Positions 1 through 11,519 of a stretch of 64,000 bases of DNA are shown here, piece by piece. The position numbers and the translations under genes are program-made. The DNA comes from Nageia nagi. Taxonomy: Eukaryota; Pinophyta. The stretch covers positions 162,502,001-162,566,000 of the forward strand of contig JBITNC010000001.1 in NCBI GenBank assembly GCA_050084985.1. Direction: 5' to 3'. Below the pieces are notes generated by a model. It saw nothing but the letters and a program-made list of their open reading frames with translations. It did no database searches and was not told the DNA's origin. The number at the start of each line of letters is the position of its first letter. The stretch's first letter is position 1.

Positions 1-1242
1 TACAAACAGGTTAGAGAAAGATTCTATTGGAAGGGTTTGAAAAGAGATGTTTTCTTGCATGTTCAAGAATGTGTTATTTGCCAAGAAAATAAGGGAGAAC
101 ATGAATTTTTAGTTGGTTTACTTTAGCCACTTCCTATTCCCAATCAAAAATGGGAAAGTATCTCCATGGATTTCATTACTGGTTTGCCCAAGGTATACAT
201 GAAGGATTGCATATTTGTTGTTGTTGATAGATTAACAAAATTTGCTCATTTCTATGCCATTTTAGTAACTTATATAGCCATACAAGTTGCTAATTTATTT
301 TTTAAAGAAGTTTTTAGATTGCATGGTTTGCCTAGATCCATTATGAGTGATAGGAACAAAATATTTTTGAGCATGTTTTGGCAAGAATTATTTAAGCTAT
401 GTGGTACTAAATTGACTCCTAGTACTAGCTACCATCCCTAAACTGATGGGCAAACTAAAATTATTAACAAATGGCTTGAAGGGTATTTGAGAAATTATGT
501 TTCAAGTCAGCAAAGTGCATGGGTTAAATGGCTACACCTTGGTGAATACTGCTACAATTCTACTTATCATATGTCCATAAAAATGTCTCCATTCAAGGCA
601 CTTTATTGTTATGATGCACCACAGTTTTCAAATCTAATTTTTGGTGATTCAAAGGTCCAAAAAGCTAGAGACTTTATAGCAGAAAATCAAGCTATTCTTA
701 ATGCTTTGAAGGATAATATTCTTATGGCACAAAATCATTAGAAGAAGTATGTAGATCAATAATGTAGTGAGCACTCATTTAAGGTGGGTGACTTGGTTTA
801 TGTTAGGTTGAAGCCCTACAAATAGTCCACATTGAAGAAGAGTGGAGCAGAGAAGCTAGAACCCAAGTTCTATGGGCCTTACAAGGTGATTAGTAAGGTT
901 GGACAGGTTGCATATGCTTTGGAACTTCCAAGTGAGAGTAAGATACATAATGTTTTTCATGTTTCTTGCTTGAAAAAGGCTTTAGGCCAATATGTTCAGA
1001 CATCTTCATATTTGCCACCTCTTGATGATGAAGGAAAGCTCATTCTTTAACCTAAATTGATCCTTGAGACAAGGGAGAAAAAGCTTAGGAGTAGGACTAT
1101 CAAAGAATATCTTATGAAGTGGAAGAACTTACCTATGGAGGATGCTACTTGGGAAGGTGTAGAAATTTTAGATGATCCAACTTTGACTTTGCTTGAGGAC
1201 AAGCAATTTGAGGAGGGTGGACTTGTAATGTTCCAAAAATAA
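1..1242 (+). pseudogene. Chromovirus integrase and chromodomain (pol 3' end)
   Basis: The integrase joins element cDNA to the host genome, and the chromodomain directs it to chromatin. Visible in order: the CxxC half of the HHCC zinc finger (about 70-90), the core block DFITGLPK (about 168-191), DRLTKFAHF, the second-Asp block MSDRNKIF, the TDGQT block after 441, the [10 protein letters not shown] and FHVSCLKK blocks of the C-terminal domain, and a chromodomain ending in LMKWKNLPMEDATWEG (about 1110-1155). The catalytic Glu expected after TDGQT reads Lys, a G-to-A change that would kill the enzyme. Stops interrupt the frame at 124, 439, 739, 760, 823 and 1048, and at each one Gln is expected. 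The frame runs over the polypurine tract and ends 19 bases inside the LTR. Confidence 0.9.
1210..1223 (+). other. Polypurine tract of the chromovirus
   Basis: The purine-rich GAGGAGGGTGGA lies directly 5' of the LTR's TG. This is where second-strand priming starts in LTR elements. Here it still codes for the last residues of the chromodomain frame. Confidence 0.7.
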
Positions 1243-1882
1243 ATATTTTATAAATGTCTCCTACACTTAATTATAAAAGTGGAAAAGGGGTTCATGTGAC
1301 TAGGAGACATAACTTAAGTTGTGTTTATTTATGTTTTATATTTTTTTTTTGTAATAAGGTACTTTAAGTGATTTTAGGGTTAGTAGATGTCAACTCCAAA
1401 TTAGAACCTCATTCTATAAAAGGAAGTGAGTATCTCATTTCGAGCATGTTATGTGATATGAGAATTGAATATTGAAACCCTAGAGTTTCCATGAGTTGAG
1501 ATTGCAGGTATTGCTCATTCCCATAGTGCATTGGAGGTGCATGGTTGGGGACTTGGCAATATCATTGAAGGTGTTATTGCCCTAAAATATCAAAAATACA
1601 AAAAGAGGCATTTGTGAGTGGTTCGTGGCATTTCTTTTATGGAGGGATTCACTCAGTTTGGAAAGTTTGTATCTGCATTTTTAGTTTTGTGAGGATTCCA
1701 TTTGTCCATTCTAGCTTGTCTTGGTTTGGAAATATTTAATATATGATACTGGTTGATTTCTCCTCATACTAGTGTTATTTTATTAGCAATTTCTAAGTTA
1801 TTTTATTACTACAATTTATTTTTGCATTTTTATATTGAGGGTTTACTAGAAATAAAGAAATAAGAATAAAAGGAACATCACA
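1224..1882 (+). repeat. 3' LTR of the chromovirus (659 bp)
   Basis: Its ends are near-perfect inverted repeats: TGTAATGTTCC at 1224 and GGAACATCACA ending at 1882 (10 of 11 pair). The left end follows the polypurine tract. A TATA-like TATAAAAG lies at 1415-1422 and would be the element promoter. The other LTR is outside the window. Confidence 0.85.
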
Positions 1883-1889
1883 GTTTCAC

Positions 1890-2600
1890 ATCCTTAAAAG
1901 GTACAAGCTTAGGCTTAAACCTCAAAAATATGCTTTTGATGTTACTTCAGGAAAATTGCTTGGTTTCATGATCTCAAAAAAGGGTATTGAGGTGGATCTT
2001 AACAAAGTAAAAGCCATACTGAGTATGTTAACTCCTAAGAATCTCAAACAATTAAGAAGTCTTCAAGGGAAGATAAACTTACTAAGAAGATTCATTTTTC
2101 AACTTATGGATAAATGTAGGCCATTTAATTATTTATTGAAAAATGATGTCAAGTTTTTATGGGATGATAAATATCAAAAGGTATTTGAAGACATCAAATA
2201 GTATTTGCTAAATCCTCCTATCTTAGTGCCCATGGATTTTGAAAAACCAACATATCTTTATATATTAGCCACTTTGTATGCCTTGGGGGCAATGTTGTGT
2301 CAGAAAGATGATGAGAATAAAGAAAAAGTAATATATTATCTTAGGAAAAATCTTATTTATTATGAAATAAGATATATACCTATGGAAAATCTTTGTTATG
2401 GTATTATTTTTTCTACAAAAAAACTAAGGTATTATCTTTTATATTGCACTACATATGTTGTTAGCCTAGTTAACCCACTGAAATATCTTGTAGTAAAGCA
2501 ACATTTGTCAAGAAGGGTAGCTAAGTGGTTGATGTTGCTACAATAATTTGATATCAATGTGGTAAAGCAAAATTCCATGAAAGGATAGGAAATTACAAAT
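1890..2600 (+). pseudogene. Tat-type RT C-terminus and first RNase H
   Basis: The remnant of the polymerase thumb shows LGFMISKKGIEVD (about 1957-1995), the usual block after the RT palm in Ty3 elements, followed by the connection region (SLQGKINLLRRFI). The RNase H part runs on after a stop at 2199 that replaces a Gln codon, with YILATLYALGAMLCQ and YYLRKNLIYYEIRY. The RT palm with its catalytic YxDD is missing because the chromovirus sits there. Non-functional. Confidence 0.85.
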
Positions 2601-2769
2601 TTAATAGTAAAATTTCCTTAGAATATGGGTATAATGGTGCATGAAGAATTCCCAAATGAACATGATGAAGATGCATGTTGTCAACAATGTGAAACCCTTC
2701 CTGAACATTTTCAATAGCATGATATTGAAGAGATATCAATCCTAGATGAGTTTTTTTCCTACATGGAGG

Positions 2770-3205
2770 ATGAAACTATAGCCTAGACTTTGTATTTTTA
2801 AGGATCAAAATGTATTTATGAAGTGAGGAAAGGTATTATTCTAGTGTCACCTTCTAATGAGGTAATTCCTATGGCATATAAATTTGGTTTTGAGTGCACT
2901 AATAACATGATAGAATATGAAGCTCTAATTTTAGGTCTAAAAGAAGTTATATGTCTAAAAATAAAATATTTTGAGATCTATGGTGATTCACAATTTGTTA
3001 TGAATCAGGTCAATGATACCTATAATGCAAAAGATGAGAAATTGAAACCATGTAATATAGTGGTTACTAAATTGCTTGATGAATTTGATATGTACAATAT
3101 TCAAAATATTCCAAGGATTAACGACAAGTACACATATGCAATGGAAAGTATATCTTCATTGGCACTAATTAAGATAGAAGATGAGGAAACTATCCTAAAG
3201 GTTTG
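2770..3205 (+). pseudogene. Second RNase H (aRNH) of the Tat-type element
   Basis: This is the extra, cellular-type RNase H that Tat elements carry between the retroviral RNase H and integrase. The motifs NNMIEYEALILGL (catalytic Glu) and IYGDSQFVMNQV (catalytic Asp) are clear. The first catalytic Asp, expected in YFDGS near 2799, is replaced by a TAA stop, so the domain is dead. An ORF covers 2823-3206. Confidence 0.85.
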
Positions 3206-3469
3206 AAATCTTGGTAAACCTTCTTACCTTGATTACATAAAAGAAGTACATACATGATACATTGACATAGAAAGTGATCCTTAGCAATGGTATGTTGATA
3301 TTTATAATTATTTGAAGGATCAAATGATTCCATCAAGTTTTGATAAAAATAAAAAAGTTAGATTAAAGAGGAAAACTATCAAGTGTGTGATTATTGGAGA
3401 AGTTTTGTACAGAAGATCATTTGATGGGGCTCTTTTCAGATGTTTAACACAAAATGAAACAACAATAAT

Positions 3470-4547
3470 ATTAGAATAAACACATGATGGGTTGGATGGA
3501 GGGCATTTCTTTCCAAAATCATTATACATTAAGCTTTTATGAATTAGTTATTATTGGTCTACAATAGAAGAGGATTGTGAAGATCATGTTAAGACTTATT
3601 TACAATGTAAAAAAATATGCAAATTTAAAAAAATTACCAACTCAAGAATTGAATTCCATAGTTTCACCATGGCCATTTGTAACTTGGGGCATATATTTGA
3701 TTGGGCTTATCAATCCACATTCAAGAGAAGGTCACAAATTCATCATCACAGCTACAAATTTTACTACAAAATGGGTTGAGGCCATTCCAATAAATTTAGT
3801 AACATATGATAAAATCATTGCTTTCTTGATTGAAAATATTATCACAAGGTTTGGAGTGCCACAATTATTGATCTTAGATAATGGATAAAATTTCAAAGGT
3901 AAGGATATGATAGCCTTTTGTAAAAAACTTTATATTACTCAAATATTTTATTCAGTATATTATCCTCAAAGAATGGTCAAGCAAAAGCATCAAACAAAAA
4001 AATCAAAAGTATTTTGACAAAAACATAGGATAGATACAAAGAAAATTAGCATGAATAGTTACCTTATGTACTTTGGGAATATAGAATAAGTATTAGAATA
4101 AACATTGGGGCAACACCATTTTTGTTAGTGTATGGGGATGAGGCTATTATACCATTAGAGTTAGAGTTACCATCTTTGAGGATTTTACTACTAGGAAATA
4201 TATCAGATGAGGAAGCAAGGAAAGCTAGGTTACAATAGTTGGAGGCTCTTTATGAAAATGTAATCAAGGCAATTGAGAATCAAAAGACATATCATACAAA
4301 GATAAAGAGGGTATTTGGTAAGAAAATCAAACCAAAAGAGTTCAAAATAGGAGACTTGGTGTTGAAAGAAAAAATCAACAAAACAACTACAAATGATGAA
4401 GCAAAAGGAAAATTTGAACAAGATTGGATAGGCCCATTCATTTTCATTAATACAATAGGATCAAAAGCTTACAGGTTATCATTCATATATGGTAGAGAAG
4501 AACAAAAAACCTTCAATGCCATGCATCTTAAATGCTTCTTTACATAA
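3470..4547 (+). pseudogene. Tat-type integrase
   Basis: The zinc finger (H..H..C..C) lies at about 3484-3610 with one stop at 3541. The core shows the block around GIYLIGLINPHSREGHKF (3690-3740), TNFTTKWVEAIP, and LLILDNG followed by a stop at 3886 where Gln is expected. The NGQAEASNK-like block near 3970-4000 is frameshifted, and its Glu reads Lys. The C-terminal part (4239-4547) keeps FKIGDLVLKEKI and WIGPFIF and ends at a normal stop. There is no chromodomain, which agrees with Tat rather than chromovirus. Confidence 0.87.
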
Positions 4548-4740
4548 AATGGTGACTCCTTACCTTACAAAATAATGTATATCTTACATAAGGTACATGT
4601 ATCTTTTGTTCTATTTTTTTTTTACAATTTATTTTATTGTTATGATGTTGTTAATGGTATACATTACTATCTATACACTATCGACAACCTAAAAAATAGG
4701 TAGTATAATATATTTAGACTAGTGATATAAAAATACTTGG

Positions 4741-5056
4741 TCATCGATGGCCATCGATATGACTAGTGAGAGTTCACTCACTTAAAAGTTAAACCAACAA
4801 TCTAGCAATGAGCAAGTTATTGAAATTGATTCATCCTAAACGGACGATGAAATTTACTATGTACCCACATGGTTTTTACTTTGAACCATACAAATCATAA
4901 TATCTTAAGGTCATATACATAAAACATATGACCATTGATTGCCATCATTATGACCAGTGAGAGTTCATTCACCTAAAAGTTAAATCAATGATACAACCTT
5001 GAGCAAGTTGTTGATATTGATTCATCCTTAATGAATGATGCAACTCACTATGTATT
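4741..5056 (+). repeat. Diverged tandem duplication, 190-bp spacing
   Basis: About 126 bp starting at 4741 (TCATCGATGGCCATCGATAT...) recurs at 4931 (ACCATTGATTGCCATCATTA...), sharing the blocks GTGAGAGTTCA, AAAAGTTAAA, GAGCAAGTT and TTGATTCATCCT. The two copies are clearly homologous but have drifted, so the duplication is older than many of the point changes. Confidence 0.8.
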
Positions 5057-5452
5057 CAAAATATTTCTATGCAAGGTATATCTAATTTTTTTTGTAAGTA
5101 TCTACATTAAAAAAAGAACACCAACTAAAACAAACATCATGTTGTCAATGATGTGCCATATTGTTACCGTATTATTAGCAGTATTTGTAACATATAATTA
5201 AGAGCTGAGATCAAAGGACCACTTCTATATCAAGGCATGGATATGAGAGTATCATATTCCTAAGTATCAAAAATGAAGAGATGGATAAATTCATGGATGA
5301 ATAGTGGAAGGGGTTAAAATTATGTAGTTCTTTAGATTTTATCTTGGATGCACCACTCAAGGAGCTTTCCTAGGGAAACCAAGCCAAAAGGGGGCAAAAA
5401 AGGACCCTCATTAGCGTCACCAAATGGTGATGCTAGATAGAGATTTCAAAAT

Positions 5453-5478
5453 TAAAAAAAAAAAAAAAAAAAAAAAAA
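5453..5478 (+). repeat. A homopolymer
   Basis: An uninterrupted run of about 26 A, following AAATT, inside the 3' non-coding region of the Tat-type element. Its length is probably variable. Confidence 0.9.
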
Positions 5479-5531
5479 TTCTTCTATACTTCTTCTTTGG
5501 ATATGTAATCTCATTTCTTCAATCACACCTT

Positions 5532-5546
5532 CAAAGAGAGGAAAAA
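5532..5546 (+). other. Polypurine tract of the Tat-type element
   Basis: CAAAGAGAGGAAAAA stands directly before the LTR's TGTAGAC. It fits the plus-strand primer site in both position and composition. Confidence 0.75.
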
Positions 5547-6178
5547 TGTAGACACCTAAAAATGAAATATTATTTATTAAATAATTCATTTTGTAGCATC
5601 AAGAAATATTTATTGTAAAGAGGGTTAACATATGCCCAAGGTAATGTAATCAATGTAATGGACTATGGTATAATGTAAAAGGTGTCAAATATCAATAAAG
5701 ACACCACAAATAATATAACATGCAATGATCCTAAGAATCAAAGAGAATAAAAAGGTTGCTATAAAAGAATATCAAAGGCAACACAAAAGATATTGATCAA
5801 TATCAGTAGAAATCTTGAGAGAAAGATTAGAACATGTAATATCATTTGATCTGATAAAACAAAGGTATTTCAGTACACCACCTCTTCATAGATTTGCTAT
5901 ACCCTTCATCTTGCTTTTATGCATTTCAATTTCTATTCATAAATTTGCATCTTTCATGTCATTAACAATGTGCTCTCAGGTTGTTGGTGGTGTTCATTTC
6001 TTATGGTACACAAATGCAATTGATGTATGATCTTTGTTATTTCATGTGGATGTAGATATAATGAAGGTATCTTATTTATCATGTTCATTTAATGTCATAC
6101 TTCTGATATATGCCTCAATATTATATTATAGAGAAATAGTGCTTTGATTTGTTATTCATGCATTATTTTTAGTCTACA
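5547..6178 (+). repeat. 3' LTR of the Tat-type element (632 bp)
   Basis: The LTR starts TGTAGACACC and ends GTCTACA; the outer seven bases are perfect inverted repeats (TGTAGAC at 5547, GTCTACA ending 6178). The polypurine tract precedes it. If the element was complete, CTTGG (6179-6183) would be its right target copy; the left one is outside the window. Confidence 0.8.
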
Positions 6179-7830
6179 CTTGGAAGCACCTTTTCTTTTA
6201 GTAACCTATAATACCACATAAAGAAATAAAATTATTATTAAATAATGAAAAATTGAATATATCAACTAATAGAAATTAAAATAATGAAAAACAAAAAATA
6301 TTACATACTTCATAAGTGTAGTGAAACTTTTATTTGATCATCCATAACTAGCTTTTAAATTCATGAAAAGTAGGATCATTGATAACTTGGATAAATATGT
6401 TACTTCATATAAAACAGTTTTGGAAGCAATATATATATTTTCATTTTATAATCATCACCATATCTTACATCATCATATGTATGAGAAGTATCATTCATGT
6501 CTATATCATTATATGCATTTCGATAGACTGATTGAAGTAAATCATTCATTGCATTTTGTTCAAGATGAGAAATATTATTCTCTCTTTCATTATCAATATA
6601 TGAATCCATGACTCTAGGAACAAGATTTGTTGGATTTGGGTTTGTCAAGAATTATTCATATACATCAAAAATTAATACATTGTGTAGTCACTCCCTTTTC
6701 CTCCTACTTATATTTTTTTCAATGGAATGGTGTATAAGACATTCTTACATATTCATGTGCCTATCAAATTAATTAATTAATTTTTACAAACAAACTAAAC
6801 ATTAAATTAATTAAAAAAATAAATATCAATAATAGTAATTTCATACATCCATACAAACATCAAATAGTAATAATATCCATATTTCATACATGCATATGCG
6901 TAGTTTTAGTGGATCAAATTTAGTTGATAGTACACATCGTACTAGTAGTGCAGGAAAACATGGAGTTGAGGCCACATTTGTAGTATATTTGTAAATTATT
7001 TAATATTTTAAAATAAATAGTTAAGTAAATGGTAATATTGTTTGATAAAATATAAATGTTTTTGTAGTTTGATAGATTTGGAAGACTTCTGACATTATAG
7101 GAATTAGCTTATGGAATTAAACAAGTTGTCAACAAACTAATCACATTGGTGAAGGTGGTAAGTAATTAGTGATATTATATGATATTTTAATTCATTTTAT
7201 TATGTAATTAATATTTTTTATTTCTTTAATAATATTTATTTAATTTTTAAATGTAATGGGGTTCATCATTAGTACTAGTAGAGGTCAAGGATCAAACTGC
7301 TGAGGATAGGAGTGGTGGTGATGATGATTACAGTAATGATCCACCTAATGCTTATTATGAGTTTGATAGTGATCATGATGCTAATGTTAATTTATGATAC
7401 ATTATGATTTGATATTATTCTACATTTATGATGTGATTTGATATTTTGATATATTTGTCTTAAATTTTAAATTTATGCCTTGAGTTGAATTTCATATTTA
7501 TATTTATTTATTTAATTCATTTAAATTAAATAAATTATATTAAATTAAATTAATTTTGTTGAAAAAGTATTAAAATATAATATAAAAAATTTACAAAAAT
7601 ATAAGTATTAATAAATAAATTAAATTAATTTAAAAAAAATATTAAAATATAATATTTAAAAATACGTCATAAGTAAGAATTCATAAATAAATGAAATTAA
7701 ATTTATAAAGAAAATAGCATTAGAGAAAAAACTAGAAAATAATTATCAATTTAAAAAAAAAAAATTCTAACACTACTGAAAATGCTAATACAAATAATGT
7801 ATTTTTTTTGTGATATGTGATCTAGAGCTC
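6179..7830. other. AT-rich DNA with small coding-like scraps
   Basis: Mostly AT-rich sequence. An 82-codon minus-strand ORF (6400-6648) begins MTNPNPTNLVPRVMDS and is rich in Asn and Asp; I do not recognise it. A possible plus-strand exon lies at about 7280-7397, after an AT-rich intron-like stretch. It reads an acidic tail ending in EFDSDHDANVNL and a stop, a composition seen at the C-termini of some plant transposases, but nothing identifies it. The rest shows nothing. Confidence 0.4.
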
Positions 7831-8099
7831 TGACTCGTAAGGTTTCTATGAGGAGAGAGTGGGGAAGCAATATGCATGGGGAGATGGAAGATGCCTACCA
7901 AAAATACCATCATTGTAGCAGTCCCATGAAAAAGTCTAGCAGCATGAGGAGAGATAAGCTCAACAAGAGGAGGGTTTTGGCCACTAGGAGAAAGAGGTAA
8001 AGGTGAGTATTCCTACAAGAGGAGGTTTTCAACCCTTTGGTTGGGTGCTTGCAACTTAGCCCCTTATGGAAAAATACCTCACCTTTTGTTGGGGAAGGA

Positions 8100-8375
8100 C
8101 TAGGGGTTATTCAAGAGATAGTGGACATGCAAGGCATGAATGTTTCTAACTTCTCTCTGGAGGTGCACTTCTCTCTAGAAGAGATTTATGCATTATTTTT
8201 TGCTTATTCCCTATCAAGCAAAATGGAGCTGAAGACTTTTTGTTGGAAGCAAGGTTTTTAGCTAAAGAAATAGCAAATATTTATTGTGTAAAATTATTTC
8301 TTCAAGTAGATTCTAGTTTTTAGGTTTATGAACCAGTTCTAGAGGCCATGGGGTGTATAAAGTAGGAAGAGTTGT
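8100..8375 (+). pseudogene. Possible LINE-type RNase H remnant
   Basis: Two frames joined by a one-step shift near 8260 read AYSLSSKMELKTFCWKQGF, then LAKEIANIYCVKLFLQVDSSF. The spacing of an E-L pair, a helix, and a later V-D-S resembles the RNase H-like domain at the end of plant LINE ORF2 and of reverse-transcriptase-like host proteins (catalytic Glu, then DS). The match is short and stops follow. An anonymous ORF is equally possible. Confidence 0.3.
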
Positions 8376-8407
8376 AGTATATTTTGTGAAAACTAGAAGC
8401 TAACAAA

Positions 8408-8689
8408 ATGGGGATTCCAACATCCCCCTCTCTCTATTTAGTTTATTCATTTTGGAGGTATCTTGTGGTTCATGGGGAGTCTTTGTTGTACAAAGTGGTT
8501 AAGCTAGAATCAGATGAAGTATTTTCAAGTTTCAATCATGAGGATGGGATGCTAGTGTGGAAGCTACTAAAACAGGGTCTTATTCTCTTCTACATGATGG
8601 TGGGATTTGAGCTTTTTGGTGGAGCTAGTTCAGAGATAGCATTTAGAATGTTGCAAGGAAAGGTTGATTTACATAACTCAAGAAAGTAG
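8408..8689 (+). CDS. Unidentified 93-codon ORF
   Basis: This ORF lies just downstream of the RNase H-like scrap in the same orientation. The protein begins MGIPTSPSLYLVYSFWRYL and ends QGKVDLHNSRK, with a central hydrophobic patch (LFYMMVGFELFGG). I do not recognise it. It may be part of the same decayed element, or chance, because ORFs of this size are common here. No promoter or splice context supports expression. Confidence 0.2.
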   Translation: MGIPTSPSLYLVYSFWRYLVVHGESLLYKVVKLESDEVFSSFNHEDGMLVWKLLKQGLILFYMMVGFELFGGASSEIAFRMLQGKVDLHNSRK

Positions 8690-8699
8690 CTACAAGATA

Positions 8700-9872
8700 C
8701 TATCTAGTGTATTCATCTTGTTTGAAATGTGTGGCCCAAGATTCAAAACTAGAACTTCCAAGGCTCAACAACCATTTTCCTTTTGAGTGGGAATTTTAAT
8801 TTTTAAATTTCAAATTTGTGTAGTAGTTTAGAATAGTTGTTTGAAAGAGTACAAGCTTTAATTCTCATTTTAAGACATGCACTAGGCCTTAATAAGATTT
8901 ATTTTTTTCAAGAATGTTCGGACCCTCCTCCAAGTTGAGGGACTTTGTTTGTGCCTTAGGGAGGTTGAGGGATAATTCAAAACTACCTATGATGTAAGCA
9001 ATTATTGGTTCCCAAAAACCACCTCCAATATTACCAAAAACAAAATACAACATGATGCAATGTTCAAGTGATGTAAAAATTAACACTAGGTAATCGTGAA
9101 AAGCAACTATATTTGATGCTACATGTGACATTACATGGCCAATTAACAATGCTAAATTGTAATAAACTGACGCTATGGAAGATACTATATGATGCTATTG
9201 ATGATGTAATCCATATTTTCTAGATGCAAATATTGATGTGTATTGATGTGTACCTTCAAGTACTTTAACGTTACTATAAACATGATACTACATTTTTTGA
9301 TGATGTACAAAGTGACAATATTACTTGTGTGTACATTACCATGAAATGTAATGATATGATTTCGGGAAAAATAAAAAATAATAATAACAAAGGCTTATGA
9401 CATGATCCCTAATGCTAAATCATGTTTATGTTGTAGTGGTGTTAGGAATTTATGAATGTTACCAACTCTTATGAATTAAATATTCAATTTTTAAGAAAGG
9501 AAGTATTAATTATTATTACCAACTACCAATTTCCTAAGCCAAGATGAATAAGGAATAAGAATGTATTTTATTTTACTTGCAAGGCATTATTATCATGATT
9601 ATTGATTTTTTCTTCAGAATTGCAACAAACTAGAAAAGAAAGAGCTTGGGGCACTATTAAATTTGGATTTGAAATCACATACATGGTTCTATATTGGTAT
9701 ATTCACCTTTAGTTTTATGTTGTTACTATTTATTCATGGTTTTTAGGAATACTTGATTAGATGTAGTTATTTTATATGTTGAAACTTTATATATATTTTG
9801 AATCATCTTGTTTAAATACTAAGCATGTGGGTATTCTATTTATATCTAGGTCCTTGCTAGGTAATACATTTT
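8700..9872. other. AT-rich DNA, no feature recognised
   Basis: Short ORFs only (for instance the minus-strand 8889-9149, which begins MLIGHVMSHVASN), without motifs. A few loose GATG-rich stretches near 9120-9350 do not form a clear repeat. The last bases, ATTTT (9868-9872), are the left target copy of the next element. Confidence 0.6.
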
Positions 9873-11510
9873 TGATCCATAAAAATATTTTATCACATAC
9901 AAATTGTTTAAAATTTGCCTTTTTATCACACATAGAAAAGAAATTAATTCCCAAGTGTAGTAGCAAAATATTTTAACAAAGAAAATAAAATACCTCAAAA
10001 GATGTTACCCAAATAAGCTCTTTATATTTTTATGGACTTGTTGTTCAACCCTTGTACTGTTTCACTATTTAAAACACTTTTTTTCTGCTATATATTCACT
10101 TCTTTTCTCCTATAGACTAGCAAAAGTTTTACTAAAATAAAAATAATAATCACTAGTCTTCCTTTTATAAATTTAAGGAAGCTAGAAATGTTGTTACAAC
10201 CAATTAATTGAAACCATACCACATAGAGTTGATTTTGGTTATGACCATCAACCAATCTCTTTCTAACTTGGTCTTCCTCCAAAATAGCTATAACCACCTA
10301 ATAAATAGGATTTAAGAATATTTCAACTCCTTTGAAAATCATCCACCTCCAAGAATAACATTTGACACTTAACCATTTTACAAATAATAAAATTTGCCAC
10401 CTTTGCAAATTTTATAAAAGCTAAACATAATGAATATTATATCTCCTTTTAATAGAGAAATAATAACAACCCCTATTTTTACAATATCACCAAACAATTT
10501 TTTTACAATAAACCCAAATTAAAATATCAAACCAACCATAATCACCTAAATCTAAATAAGGCCCAAAATACCTAAAATAGTAAACAAGTCAAAAATAAGT
10601 GACTCCAACAAATATATACCACTTGGCAAGCAATCAACATCCATGGACTAGTAGCTTGGTGGTTAGTTTGATAGTTAGGTTGAGTAGTTAGGGTGAATGG
10701 TAGCTTAACCGCATGTAAGTACCCATTGGAAGTTTAGTGAAGTAGTAGGTCAGTCACAATATCACCTCTCCTTGCACTCCACACATTACCTACCTTCTTC
10801 TCTTGAATGTTGGGTGCAAACTAACATGTCTGGCATAGTCTCTTCTTCATGTGGGGTTTGGGTATTCTTAACAGGTCATTGGGCTTCACATCTCTTTATT
10901 GAGGTTCCAAACATATCAACCATCCCTTCATGTTGCACTAGTAGATATGTGGTACTCCCATCACTCACCAATGGTGCTATCCTTTTTTTTTACATCCTAT
11001 TTCACCCACACATCAGTTACTAACAGGTTTTGTCAGGTGAAGGGAAACATCCTCCACCTCTATGTTGCACATATCCATTCTCCTGTGACCTACTTCTCAA
11101 ACATGTCCACTTGGTTGTCTATGTTGGGCCTTTCTCTCAAACATGTATGTAGACTCTAGTTTCCATTCACTACATTCTCCTCTGCTATTTAGTGGGACCG
11201 TGGGCTCTTCCCAAGGTTGGCTGGCTCATTATCCACCTCATGTGGATTTGACTTGCAGCCCCTATTATTTTTAATGCTACTTTATTATTATTACTTTAAA
11301 TTTTTAAATATTTTTATATTTTTTTACATTGTATTTTTTTTCAAATTTTTAATAATAAATATATACAAAAATGTATCAAACTTCAAACCTTCATAAGCAA
11401 TAAATCGAGAGTTGATTTTGAATGACATTTGAATTGGCGAAATCATCATGAAGAGATATTCAATGTGGAACACTTATTTTGTTACAATGAGATGATCTAA
11501 TTTTAGGTCA
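9873..11510 (-). repeat. 3' LTR of the gag-only element (1638 bp)
   Basis: It begins (plus strand) TGATCCATAAAAAT and ends TTTTAGGTCA. It matches 12902-14040 over both outer parts, for example the blocks AGCAAAAGTTTTACTAAA, CTTGGCAAG and AATAATAAATATATACAAAA. It holds about 500 bp (roughly 10830-11340) that the other LTR lacks. Where the other copy reads CG (GGCGGCTTGGCGG, GTCCGACGGCTAGG), this copy reads TG or CA (TAGTAGCTTGGTGG, GTTTGATAGTTAGG), so methylation-driven decay has gone further here. Confidence 0.85.
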
Positions 11511-11519
11511 TTCCTCCCC
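11511..11519 (-). other. Polypurine tract of the gag-only element
   Basis: TTCCTCCCC on the plus strand is GGGGAGGAA on the coding strand, directly before the 3' LTR's TGACC. Position and composition fit the second-strand primer. Confidence 0.7.

Larger units (their letters stand above)
1..1882 (+). mobile_element. Ty3/gypsy chromovirus, 3' part
   Basis: This is the 3' end of a plus-strand Ty3/gypsy element that enters the window from the left: integrase, chromodomain, polypurine tract, then a complete 3' LTR. The LTR ends at 1882, and the next base lies inside the reverse transcriptase of another Ty3 element in the same orientation. This element therefore jumped into the second one, and GTTTC (1883-1887) would be its right target-site copy. 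The 5' part and the left target copy lie outside the window. Reading frames are broken only by point stops, so the copy is old but structurally simple. Confidence 0.9.
4548..5531 (+). other. Non-coding 3' region of the Tat-type element
   Basis: This stretch lies between the integrase stop and the polypurine tract, a known habit of Tat elements. It holds a diverged tandem duplication (4741-5056) and a long A tract. No coding signal is seen. Confidence 0.7.
1883..6178 (+). mobile_element. Ty3/gypsy Tat-type element, 3' two thirds
   Basis: The element begins abruptly inside reverse transcriptase at the chromovirus junction; its 5' part must lie left of the window, beyond the chromovirus. Order: end of RT, RNase H, a second plant-like RNase H, integrase without chromodomain, about 1 kb of non-coding DNA, polypurine tract, 3' LTR. 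The extra RNase H plus the long 3' non-coding stretch are marks of the Tat/Ogre/Retand group (established knowledge). Reading frames are broken by stops and at least one frameshift. Confidence 0.88.

Noticed and set aside
6400-6648. Minus ORF considered as a CACTA transposase piece
   Set aside because: Asn/Asp-rich text without any of the conserved transposase blocks; no terminal CACTA motif nearby.
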